Positions 32,778 to 40,336 of a DNA stretch of 64,000 nucleotides are shown piece by piece. Origin of the DNA: CAVTBT01 sp963733065 (GTDB lineage: Bacteria; Actinomycetota; Thermoleophilia; Gaiellales; Gaiellaceae); the NCBI GenBank assembly GCA_963733065.1, contig CAVTBT010000003.1:248001-312000 (forward strand), in the 5' to 3' direction. Both the position numbers and the translations under genes were made by a program. The notes under the pieces were generated by a model. It was not told the origin of the DNA and ran no database searches. It saw nothing but the letters and a program-made list of their open reading frames with translations. The stretch's first letter is position 1. Every line of letters starts with the position of its first letter.

Positions 32778-33033
32778 GTGACCCTCGCTCGTCCGCCTGT
32801 GGTCAGCCAAACGGAGTGGGACGCGGCGCTGACAGCCCTGCTCGAGCGCGAGCGGACCGTCGCCGTCGCGATGCACGAGCTCGCCGCCGCCTACGGCGGG
32901 CAATCCGAAAAACGAGGACGCGCCCGAGGGGTGGCCGCGGGCGCCGCCATCGTTCTGGTACCGCCGCCACGACGAGTTCGACGATCCGCCGCCGTCGGCC
33001 CGCCTGCGCGTCGACGCGGATGATCGGCCCTAG
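32778..33033 (+). pseudogene. DUF899 gene with internal deletion
   Basis: From GTG 32778 the frame gives TLARPPVVSQTEWDAALTAL and MHELAAA, nearly identical to the start of the intact DUF899 protein at 26663. It then jumps directly, with a frame change, to the family C-terminus (EDAPEGWP, SFWYRRHDEFDDPPPSAR) before TAG 33031. About 150 codons including the CxxC motif are missing. The upstream DNA (GGATCGTTTGG..GGGGTAGACGA) is also shared with the intact copy, so the whole unit was duplicated or captured twice and one copy has decayed. Confidence 0.75.
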
Positions 33034-33208
33034 CGGCGGGAGAACTCCATCTCCGTGTACGTCCTGGTGGTGCCCGTCAGGGTCGTCGAGAACCGTGGGT
33101 TTCGAGGAAGAGCGAGTTCACAACCGCGCCGCTAGCCGGTCCGCTCGCACTCCGGGCGGCCATGGTGGTTTCTGAGAACCTGCCCAGTTAGCGAAGGAGG
33201 ACTCAGTG

Positions 33209-33856
33209 ATGTCACTCGCCCGCGTCCACAACTTCTCCATCTCGCTCGACGGCTTCGCGACCGGAGAAGGTCAGACGCGCGACGCACCGTTCGGCCACGC
33301 CGGCGAACGGCTGCACCAATGGATGTTCGCCACCCAGTGGTGGAACGAGATGGTCGGCAAGCCCGGCGGCAGCGGCGGCATCGACGACGCCTTCTCGCAG
33401 CAGTTCGCACCAGGGATCGGCGCCGAGATCATGGGTGCGAACAAGTTCGGCCATCCCGGATGGCACGAAGACCCCGAATGGAAGGGCGCGTGGGGTCCCA
33501 ACCCGCCGTTCCACACACCGACCTTCATCCTCACCCACCAGCCGCGCCCGTCGATCGAGATGGAGGGCGGCACGACGTTCCACTTCATCGACGCGTCGCC
33601 CGCCGAGGCGCTCGAGACCGCTCGCGAGGCCGCCGACGGCCAGGATGTACGCCTCGGCGGAGGCCCCACCATGATCCGCGACTTCCTTGCCGCCGGACTC
33701 ATCGACCGCATGCACATCGTGGTCGTGCCGATCCTGCTCGGCCGAGGCGTACGCCTCTGGGACGGACTGGAGGGCCTCGAGAAGGACTACGAGATCGAGG
33801 CTACCTCCTCGCCAAGCGGAGTCACGCACGTGACATTCACCCGTGCGGCTGGTTGA
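33209..33856 (+). CDS. RibD C-terminal/dihydrofolate-reductase-like protein
   Basis: 215-aa paralogue of the protein at 11725, with FSISLDGFATG, EIMGANKFG, FILTHQPRPS, VRLGGGPTMIRDFLAAGLID and PILLGRGVRLWDG. Shine-Dalgarno GAAGGAGG fits ATG 33209 (the GTG at 33206 is too close). Such single-domain NADPH-dependent reductases are common single-gene cargo. It lies between the last repeat copy and the tRNA fragment. Confidence 0.85.
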   Translation: MSLARVHNFSISLDGFATGEGQTRDAPFGHAGERLHQWMFATQWWNEMVGKPGGSGGIDDAFSQQFAPGIGAEIMGANKFGHPGWHEDPEWKGAWGPNPPFHTPTFILTHQPRPSIEMEGGTTFHFIDASPAEALETAREAADGQDVRLGGGPTMIRDFLAAGLIDRMHIVVVPILLGRGVRLWDGLEGLEKDYEIEATSSPSGVTHVTFTRAAG

Positions 33857-34301
33857 GCCCGACAGCTACCGACCTATCGACGGCTCAGTCCTTGGCTGGG
33901 CGAGCGTCCACTCACTTGACTGGGCTCTCTCAGGCCGAGACCCGACGACAGGCCCCCGAACTTGCTGCAATCCGCATTGCCACGCCATTTCTCTGACGGC
34001 GTGCATTGCCCGTTCGCCTTCCACTCGTCTATGCAAGCCGGAGGTTCCCGGTTCGAACCCGGCATGCTCCAACAGGGATTGAGGGAAGGAGCGACACAGA
34101 CGGCGCGGCTCGTCAGGGCATCGCAACACGCCTGTTCCGACACGGGCGGTTCGAGCGAGTGCGCTCACAGCTGCCCGTCTCTTTCGATCGCGGCGTAGTC
34201 TCCCGGATGCATTTGCCCCTGTTTCGTCGCGGCACAAGCCGCTGAAGTGAGCGCGAATCGGGCCGCCCTTTCCGGCCCCGACCTGCCCGCAAGGAGGCGC
34301 G
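33857..34301. other. Island right boundary region without a gene
   Basis: 445 nt with no convincing ORF. It contains the tRNA-Ala 3' fragment (34032-34071), a possible -10 TAGTCT at 34194-34199 for the flavoenzyme gene, and its Shine-Dalgarno AAGGAGG just before 34302. Confidence 0.5.
34032..34071 (+). repeat. tRNA-Ala 3'-half fragment (putative attachment site)
   Basis: 40 nt from TGCAAGCCGG (anticodon arm) to the discriminator A match 36 of 40 positions with 17142-17181 of the intact tRNA-Ala, same orientation. The T-arm remains perfectly paired (CCCGG TTCGAAC CCGGC), and the changes are at four positions only. The 5' half of a tRNA is absent upstream. This is the expected form of the distal att site of an element integrated into a tRNA gene. 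Confidence 0.75.
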
Positions 34302-36365
34302 ATGACTGCATACCCACACCTCTTCAGCCCACTCGAGATCGGCAACGTCGAGGTGCGGAACAGGATCATGCAGACCGCCCACGTCAAGCTCTGGGCACAC
34401 AACGCGGTCGACTCCGAACGGAACGTCGCCTACCAGGCTGCTCGCGCGAAGGGCGGCGCCGGTCTGCTGATCACCGGTAACCGCGTCGTCCACCCGACGT
34501 CGACCACCGGCTTCCCACGCGTCGCCTGGGCGTACCTGCCGGAAGCGCTCGAGTCCGACCGGCGGCTGACCTCGGCCGTGCACGAGCACGGCGCTCTCAT
34601 CTTCGCCCAGCTGAACCACTTCGGACTCAATGCGACAAGCGACTCAGCGGACGACATCCGCGTTCTCTGGGGCCCGTCGGCGGTGAAGTCGCCGGCCTAC
34701 GGGGAGACGCCGAAGGCAATGGAGCCCGAGGACATCCGCGAGGTGGTCGAGTGGTGGGGCCGGTCCGCGGAGCTCACCCGCGAGGGCGGCTTCGACGGCA
34801 CCGAGGTGCACATCTCCCACAGCTACCTCCTGCATCAGTTCCTGTCACCTCTCTACAACAAGCGGGAGGACGAGTACGGGGGGTCGCTCGAGAACCGGCT
34901 CCGCTTCGCGCGCGAGGTGATCCATGAGGTGCGCGCCCGGGCCGGCGACGATTGGGTCGTCGGAGTCCGGATCAGCCTGAGCGACTTCATTCCCGGCGCG
35001 CTCGACATCGACGACGCCGTCCAGGTTGCTCGGCTGCTTCGCGCCGACGGACGGATCGACTACGTGAACGTCACGGCGGCCGGCTACCACAACATCTTCA
35101 GGGCGATCGAGCCGGCGGATGTGCCAGACGGCTACCTCGTCGATCTCACCGCGCAGGTGAAGACAGCCCTGCCGGACCTTCCGGTGTTCGCCGTCGGCGG
35201 CATCAAGGATCCGGCAATGGCCGAGGAGATTCTTGCAACAGGCAAAGCGGACATGGTCGCCATGACCCGTGCGCAGATCGCTGACCCGGAGTTCGCGAAC
35301 AAGGTGCGCGAGGGACGGGAGGGCGAGCTCGTCCATTGCATCCGCGGCAACCAGGGTTGCATCGGCCGTGTCTTCAAGGGGCTACCGATTTCGTGCACCG
35401 TCAATCCGGGCGCCGGGCGGGAGCGACGATTCGGCCCCGGGACGCTGTCCTCGACAGATCAGCCGGCGCACTGGCTCGTTGCCGGCGGCGGCCCGGCCGG
35501 GATGAAGGCCGCCGCCGTCCTTGCCGAGCGGGGCCATCAGGTGACGGTCGTCGAACGCGAGGACGAGCTGGGCGGCCAGGTCAATCTGATCCTTCGGACA
35601 CCTGGCCGCGACGAGTTCGGCTGGATCACGCGCGACCTCGCGCGGCAGCTCGACCGGTACGGCGTCGACGTTCGGCTGGGGACGGAGGCGACGTCCGAGC
35701 TCGTACGCGAGCTCGCGCCGGACGCCGTGATCGTCGCGACCGGAGCCCGACCCTCGCGGACCGGCTTCTCGAGCGTGAATCCGCTCCTGCCGACGCTGCC
35801 AGGCGCCGATCAGGAGAACGTTCTCACCGTCTGGGACGTCCTGCTCGGCACGCGCCCGATCGGGCGTCGAGTCGTCGTGCTCGACGACGACGGCACCCGG
35901 TACGCCGCCGGTGTCACCGAGGTGCTCCTCGATCGCGGCTCCGAGGTCGAGGTCGTGAGCCGCTGGCCGACGCTCTTTCCGACGACGCTCACCACCCTGG
36001 ACATGTTCCACATCTACAGCCGCCTGCTCGGCAAGGGGCTCGAATACCGCCTGAACTCGTGGGCGGCAAGCATCGAGGGCAACCGCGTGACGCTCTTCAA
36101 CCTCTACACCGGTGCGCAGGATGCGATCGACGATGTCGACACGGTCGTTCTCGCGACCGGCCCGACCGCGAACGACGAGCTGTACCTCTCGCTCAAGGGG
36201 CAGTTCCCGAACGTCCGCCGGATCGGCGACTGCGTCGCGCCTCGCAAGCTCGACCACGCCATTTACGAGGGCGAGCTCGCCGGCCGGGAGCTCTGGTCGC
36301 CCGAGGAGCGCTACATCTACGAAGGCGAGCTCGAGCGCATCGAGGCAGAGATCACGGTCAGGTAG
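34302..36365 (+). CDS. NADH:flavin oxidoreductase/2,4-dienoyl-CoA-reductase-like flavoprotein
   Basis: 687-aa enzyme of the FadH/trimethylamine-dehydrogenase type. Residues ~1-330 are an old-yellow-enzyme barrel (FSPLEIGNVEVRNRIMQTAH, EVHISHSYLLHQFLSPLYNK), then an Fe-S segment, then an FAD/NAD(P) module (HWLVAGGGPAGMKAAAVLAE at ~390, ATGARPSR). The cluster motif reads C346-I-R-G349-N-Q-G-C353 with a last Cys at ~365: position 349, normally the second Cys, is Gly, so the 4Fe-4S cluster may be altered. AAGGAGG precedes ATG 34302. First gene after the island boundary. Substrate unknown. Confidence 0.85.
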   Translation: MTAYPHLFSPLEIGNVEVRNRIMQTAHVKLWAHNAVDSERNVAYQAARAKGGAGLLITGNRVVHPTSTTGFPRVAWAYLPEALESDRRLTSAVHEHGALIFAQLNHFGLNATSDSADDIRVLWGPSAVKSPAYGETPKAMEPEDIREVVEWWGRSAELTREGGFDGTEVHISHSYLLHQFLSPLYNKREDEYGGSLENRLRFAREVIHEVRARAGDDWVVGVRISLSDFIPGALDIDDAVQVARLLRADGRIDYVNVTAAGYHNIFRAIEPADVPDGYLVDLTAQVKTALPDLPVFAVGGIKDPAMAEEILATGKADMVAMTRAQIADPEFANKVREGREGELVHCIRGNQGCIGRVFKGLPISCTVNPGAGRERRFGPGTLSSTDQPAHWLVAGGGPAGMKAAAVLAERGHQVTVVEREDELGGQVNLILRTPGRDEFGWITRDLARQLDRYGVDVRLGTEATSELVRELAPDAVIVATGARPSRTGFSSVNPLLPTLPGADQENVLTVWDVLLGTRPIGRRVVVLDDDGTRYAAGVTEVLLDRGSEVEVVSRWPTLFPTTLTTLDMFHIYSRLLGKGLEYRLNSWAASIEGNRVTLFNLYTGAQDAIDDVDTVVLATGPTANDELYLSLKGQFPNVRRIGDCVAPRKLDHAIYEGELAGRELWSPEERYIYEGELERIEAEITVR

Positions 36366-36444
36366 GCGCCTCTCACGGCGCGACCAGATGTTCCCTAACG
36401 TCCGACGAAGCGCGTGCTCCACGGAGCAGTAGCCTGATCGACTG

Positions 36445-37365
36445 ATGAAGCCGCGGATCTTCCTCGGATCGTCCGGGCAGCAGGAGAAGCTGCTCGAGGC
36501 GCTCACCCGGGGGCTCCAGGACATCGCCGACGTCGAGCCGTGGACGACGGTCTTCAACCCGGGTGTCTCGACCCTCGACCGACTCGTCGAGCTCACCCGC
36601 GAGGTCGATTTCGCCGCGTTCGTCTTCGCCCAGGACGACTGGACGACGAAGGGAGCGTCGCCTGACGCAGCCTCAGGAGAGGCCTCACCGCGCGACAACG
36701 TCGTCTTCGAAGCGGGTCTGTTCGGGGGTGCGCTCGGCATGCGCCGCACGTTCATCCTCCACGCGAACGGCGCCAAGCTCCCCACCGACCTGCTCGGTCT
36801 GACCTCGATCCGGTACGACCCCGACACCACGCCGGCCATCGTGCGCCAGATCAACCAGAAGCTGCGGAAAGCGATCGACGCGGAAGGCCGGATCAGCCGC
36901 CTGGAGGGTGACTGGTGGCAACTGTCCCTCACCGCCAGAACGGAGCTCGAGCCGTCTGCGGTCTCGCTCCTGACGATCAGCCGTGATCGCGCCGGCGCGC
37001 TCGAGGTCGCGGGACGGTCATGGCAGGCCGACGGCACGCTGTCGGCGCGCTACTGGAGTGAGGCGTCGAAGGAACGGGTCGATCCGGCCGGCATCTTCTA
37101 CTTCTGGAAGGGCGAACGTCCCCGTCATCCGAACGCTCCCCAACTCGAGGGGACCGGTGAGATCAAGCTCGAGAGCGTCGATCGCGCCGACGGCTACTGG
37201 ACGACGCGCTCGGACGGCGCCGACGCCTTCCACGCGCGGACCTCCGGGATCTACCTCCGTGCCGACCCAGGTGACATGGCCGTGCTGGACGGCAACGACG
37301 CCGCCGAGCGGGCGGCACTCATCGAGCGGCGTCTCGAGGAGTGGAAGTCGTTGGCGAACTTCTGA
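36445..37365 (+). CDS. TIR-like (PF10137/CAP12-type) NADase-domain protein with unknown C-terminal domain
   Basis: 306-aa protein. Residues 1-~135 match the bacterial TIR-like 'predicted nucleotide-binding' domain used by CBASS/Pycsar effectors: RIFLGSSGQQEKLLEALTRG, WTTVFNPG, DFAAFVFAQDDW and RDNVVFEAGLFGGALG, with the presumed catalytic Glu in VFEAG. Residues ~150-290 form a β-rich domain with WxGDWW- and GxW-type strands (LEGDWWQL, GRSWQADGTLSARYWSE, GYWTTRSDGADAF), resembling a ligand-sensing barrel but not a family I recognise. No nucleotide cyclase of CD-NTase type is next to it. Abortive-infection defence is possible. Confidence 0.7.
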   Translation: MKPRIFLGSSGQQEKLLEALTRGLQDIADVEPWTTVFNPGVSTLDRLVELTREVDFAAFVFAQDDWTTKGASPDAASGEASPRDNVVFEAGLFGGALGMRRTFILHANGAKLPTDLLGLTSIRYDPDTTPAIVRQINQKLRKAIDAEGRISRLEGDWWQLSLTARTELEPSAVSLLTISRDRAGALEVAGRSWQADGTLSARYWSEASKERVDPAGIFYFWKGERPRHPNAPQLEGTGEIKLESVDRADGYWTTRSDGADAFHARTSGIYLRADPGDMAVLDGNDAAERAALIERRLEEWKSLANF

Positions 37366-37407
37366 CCTCGTCCTCGACTGGGCCGAGGCCTCCGCGGCGC
37401 AGGTGGA

Positions 37408-37866
37408 TCACTCGTCGACTGCGGGCTTCGCCGTGACCGCGACTCCTCCGAAGGCGGCGAATCCCTCGAGCGTCAGCGTGGGCGCGTCCGCTGCCTCGGG
37501 CTCCACGGCGCGCACGTCGACGCCTCCGGCGACGGCCTGCATGCCCGACCGGACGCGCCAGCCCTCTGGCACCTCGATCGCAATCCCGCCGTTGAGCGCG
37601 TGGAGGTCGAGGTGAGCGCCGTCGGACGACAGCTTCGTCGCTCGCAGGTCGACCGAGATGCCACCGAACCAGGCGAACATCGACCCTCCCCGGAACGCCG
37701 TGGCGCGGCTCTCGAGATCGATGCCGTCGAAGATCGCGACAAGCGCAACCTCGTCGCTCTCGGCGTCACCACGGGAGTGCAGGACGCGCTTCATCATCGC
37801 CGCCGCCGCCATCAGGCCGGCCCAGAAGCCAAAGATCACCAGCCCAACCGTCCGCAACAACCTCAC
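37408..37866 (-). CDS. Membrane-anchored LiaF-like C-terminal domain protein
   Basis: 152-aa protein: one N-terminal membrane helix (LLRTVGLVIFGFWAGLMAAA) and a β-helical domain with repeats GGSMFAWFGGISVDLRATKL, LDLHALNGGIAIEVPEGW and GFAAFGGVAVTAK, typical of the cell-wall-active-antibiotic-response (LiaF C-terminal) fold. GTG 37866 is 6 nt after TAACCT (leaderless pattern). No two-component system is beside it. Convergent with the TIR gene. Confidence 0.75.
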   Translation of the reverse strand: MRLLRTVGLVIFGFWAGLMAAAAMMKRVLHSRGDAESDEVALVAIFDGIDLESRATAFRGGSMFAWFGGISVDLRATKLSSDGAHLDLHALNGGIAIEVPEGWRVRSGMQAVAGGVDVRAVEPEAADAPTLTLEGFAAFGGVAVTAKPAVDE

Positions 37867-38048
37867 CGACCCAGGTTACTCGTGACGATAGGAGTCCGAG
37901 CGCACGTGAGGCACGAGCGATTGAGCCGTACCCGTGCCCCCCGCAGCTCCTGCTACGGAAGACGGCATTTCATGCCATCGGTATGAGGAACGCGGGGGAG
38001 CGAGCGCTCAAACTCCCCCGAGAGCAACCGTCGAACGGAAGGAGAATC

Positions 38049-38387
38049 ATGGCAGGATCGACCAGCGAGACGCCGGTCCTCGACCTGCTTGCCAGCATGA
38101 CCGAGGACTCGATCGAGGCGTCGAGTCTCGACTCGGAGACGCTCGCGCTCGTTCGCATCGCGGCGCTCGTCGCGGTCGACGCCCCGGCAGCCTCGTACCT
38201 GCTGAACCTGGGAGCGGCCAGCGAGCTCGGCATCGACGCTGAGCAGGTCCGCGGCGTGTTGGCCGCGGTCGCACCGATCGTCGGCACGGCGCGAGTCGTT
38301 TCCGCTACGGGCAAGATCGTGGACGCGCTCGAAGTCGCGATCGAGATCGCCGAGTTCGACGAGCAGGCCGCCGAGGACGAGCAGTAG
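38049..38387 (+). CDS. Carboxymuconolactone-decarboxylase-like helical protein
   Basis: 112-aa all-helical protein of the CMD/AhpD superfamily: DSIEASSLDSETLALVRIAA, ALVAVDAPAASYLLNLGAA and GIDAEQVRGVLAAVAPIVG are the usual helices. It has no cysteine at all, so the CxxC of peroxidase-type members is missing and a non-redox or binding role is likely. AAGGAGA precedes ATG 38049. Stands alone. Confidence 0.75.
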   Translation: MAGSTSETPVLDLLASMTEDSIEASSLDSETLALVRIAALVAVDAPAASYLLNLGAASELGIDAEQVRGVLAAVAPIVGTARVVSATGKIVDALEVAIEIAEFDEQAAEDEQ

Positions 38388-38476
38388 CCCACCGGCCGTC
38401 GGCCGCCCCCTTCCGCGCTGTTAGGGGCGGCCGACGCCGCTTCCCCAACGAGATGGCCTCAGTTGCTCTGGTTCGG

Positions 38477-38965
38477 TCAGCGGCCGGAGTTCGGAGGCGG
38501 CCCGACGACCTGGAGACCGTACTTCCCGTAGAGCGCGCCGACCTGGCTCATGTCCGGCGGGCCGGGCGGCATCGTCGCCATGAGCTCGGCGAACTCCGCG
38601 AAGAACCCCTCGAACCCGGCCGGAGCGGGAACGCCCAGGAGCCTCACGGGTGCATCGGTGCCGTTCCAGTGCGTGTGGACGACGCCCTTGGGGATATGGA
38701 CGAACGACCCGGCCGGCGCCTCGACGGTCGACTCGCCCAGTCGGAACGTGAGCGTGCCCTCGAGCACGTAGTAGTTCTCTGCCTCGCGTGTGTTCACGTG
38801 GAGTGGCGTGCCGCTCGAGCCGGGAGCCAGCTCGGCTTCGATCACCGAGAGCGCATCGCCCGTGTCGCCGCCTGCCGCCTTGATCGTGTACGTATCGCCG
38901 AAGAGCGAGGTCGTCTCGCCTTCTCCGGGCAGGCGAACGATGCCCCCCTCGGTTGTCTCGTTCAC
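38477..38965 (-). CDS. Cupin-domain protein
   Basis: 162-aa protein with a single cupin barrel: LAPGSSGTPLHVNTREAENY (metal-site His/Glu), YVLEGTLTFRLGESTVEAPA and GSFVHIPKGVVHTHWN, followed by a helical tail with PAPAGFEGFFAEFAELM. Starts at GTG 38965 with GGAGGAGG 5 nt upstream. It lies 56 nt downstream of the FAD monooxygenase in the same direction and likely shares its transcript. This type is common beside flavin monooxygenases; substrate unknown. Confidence 0.85.
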   Translation of the reverse strand: MNETTEGGIVRLPGEGETTSLFGDTYTIKAAGGDTGDALSVIEAELAPGSSGTPLHVNTREAENYYVLEGTLTFRLGESTVEAPAGSFVHIPKGVVHTHWNGTDAPVRLLGVPAPAGFEGFFAEFAELMATMPPGPPDMSQVGALYGKYGLQVVGPPPNSGR

Positions 38966-39021
38966 CACGGCCTCCTCCGCTCGACCTCCGTGGATGGGCG
39001 ATCCTAGCTGGCCCAGGCGGG

Positions 39022-40227
39022 TCAGGCCGTCGCGGCCAGGAGGCGCCCGACGTTCTGGTCCGAGAAGAACTCGGCCGGCGAGGTCACTCCCGCCGCCACC
39101 CGCGCGAACCCGTCCATTGCCGTCTGGCTCCTGCTGACCGCGGCCAGCAGCTGCTGCATCTCCGGTGGCGGAGGCTCGAACGCCGCGAGCTCGGCCGTGA
39201 ACTCGTACATCGGCAGAACGCGCTCGTCTCGACGTGCCTGGTACTCGCCGAAGGCGTCGTCGAAGCTGCTCCGCCCATCGAGTGTCTCGGCAAGCGCCGT
39301 TGCGCAGAGCTCGGCGTCGCGGAAGGCGTCGTGGATGCCCTGCGCCGTGATGAAGTCCTTGTTGTAGCCCGCGTCGCCTACCAGCGCCCAGCCGGGGCCG
39401 AACGGCTTGCGGAAGTACCCTCTGACCGCCGTGCCGACGAAGCGCTCCTCGCGCCGTGCGGCTCGAACCCGCTCGGCAAACGCCGGAGCGATCTCGAGCG
39501 TCTCGAGAAACGTGGCTTCGATGTCCTTTCTGTACGCGTCGAACTCGTCGATCGTCCGGCCGGCGATGACCAGCGTCAGGCCGTCGTTGGTAGGCCACGC
39601 CGCGTAGCCACGACCAGGTACGAGCATGGTCTCGAAGCGGCCGTTCATCGGCAGGCCGCTCCAGTAGGCGTAGTAGCTGACCTGGAGCCGCGGCTTCACG
39701 TTGTACTCGTGGGCGCCGACCGCGTCGGCGACGAACGAGTACCGGCCATCGGCGCCGATGACCAACCGGGCGCGCTCGGTGACGGGCTTGCCGCCCTTGC
39801 CGTGCCCGCGAATGCCGACGACGCTGCCGTCCTCGACGACCAGACTCTCGACGGTGAACCGCTCGCGAACCTCGGCTCCCGCCTCGGAGGCGGCGTCGAC
39901 GAGCAGCTTGTCCAGCAGCGTGCGCCTGGGTGCGTACGCGACCGGAGTGTCATCCGGGCCCGGTGTCCCGGAGATGGTGAACGGCCCGAAGTCGAACGCG
40001 TACGTGTCGATCGGCGGGCTGCCGGACCGGATGACCTGGTCGAGGAGTCCCCAGCGCTCGAGCGACGCCACCCCCGGGGGATGGACGAGATGCGTGGAGG
40101 TCGTGTCGCTCGGAAACGTCGCCCGGTCCACCAACAGCACACGGTGGCCCCGGCGAGCGAGCAGCATCGCTGTCGGCGATCCGGCGCAGCGCGCCCCGAC
40201 GACGATCGCGTCATATGCCTGGCCCAT
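39022..40227 (-). CDS. FAD-dependent monooxygenase/geranylgeranyl-reductase-like
   Basis: 401-aa flavoprotein. The FAD-binding βαβ is AYDAIVVGARCAGSPTAMLLAR, the DG motif region is RLVIGADGRYSFVADAVG, and the second FAD motif is GWALVGDAGYNKDFITAQGI. Middle residues resemble aromatic hydroxylases and halogenase-related proteins, without the halogenase Lys. GAGGAGG precedes ATG 40227. Downstream of a LuxR/TPR regulator and upstream of a cupin gene in the same direction. Confidence 0.85.
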   Translation of the reverse strand: MGQAYDAIVVGARCAGSPTAMLLARRGHRVLLVDRATFPSDTTSTHLVHPPGVASLERWGLLDQVIRSGSPPIDTYAFDFGPFTISGTPGPDDTPVAYAPRRTLLDKLLVDAASEAGAEVRERFTVESLVVEDGSVVGIRGHGKGGKPVTERARLVIGADGRYSFVADAVGAHEYNVKPRLQVSYYAYWSGLPMNGRFETMLVPGRGYAAWPTNDGLTLVIAGRTIDEFDAYRKDIEATFLETLEIAPAFAERVRAARREERFVGTAVRGYFRKPFGPGWALVGDAGYNKDFITAQGIHDAFRDAELCATALAETLDGRSSFDDAFGEYQARRDERVLPMYEFTAELAAFEPPPPEMQQLLAAVSRSQTAMDGFARVAAGVTSPAEFFSDQNVGRLLAATA

Positions 40228-40297
40228 GGCTCCTCCTCGGGTTGAGCTCGTCGTGCCCGACGGTAGGTGGCCGGAAGGGGCGTGACTTCGGAGGAAC

Positions 40298-40329
40298 CAC
40301 CCACCTTCCGCCGTCCGGCGGAATGGGTG
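40298..40329 (-). terminator. Hairpin after the LuxR-type regulator gene
   Basis: CACCCA-cc-TTCCGCCG pairs with CGGCGGAA-TGGGTG; 14 pairs with a 2-nt bulge and 2-nt loop. It starts 8 nt beyond the stop at 40337. The monooxygenase therefore probably has its own promoter. Confidence 0.6.
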
Positions 40330-40336
40330 ATTCCCC

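Noticed and set aside
32685..33208. An additional intact gene between copy J and the RibD-C gene
   Set aside because: Only the deleted DUF899 remnant is recognisable; the remaining 175 nt show no ORF with support.
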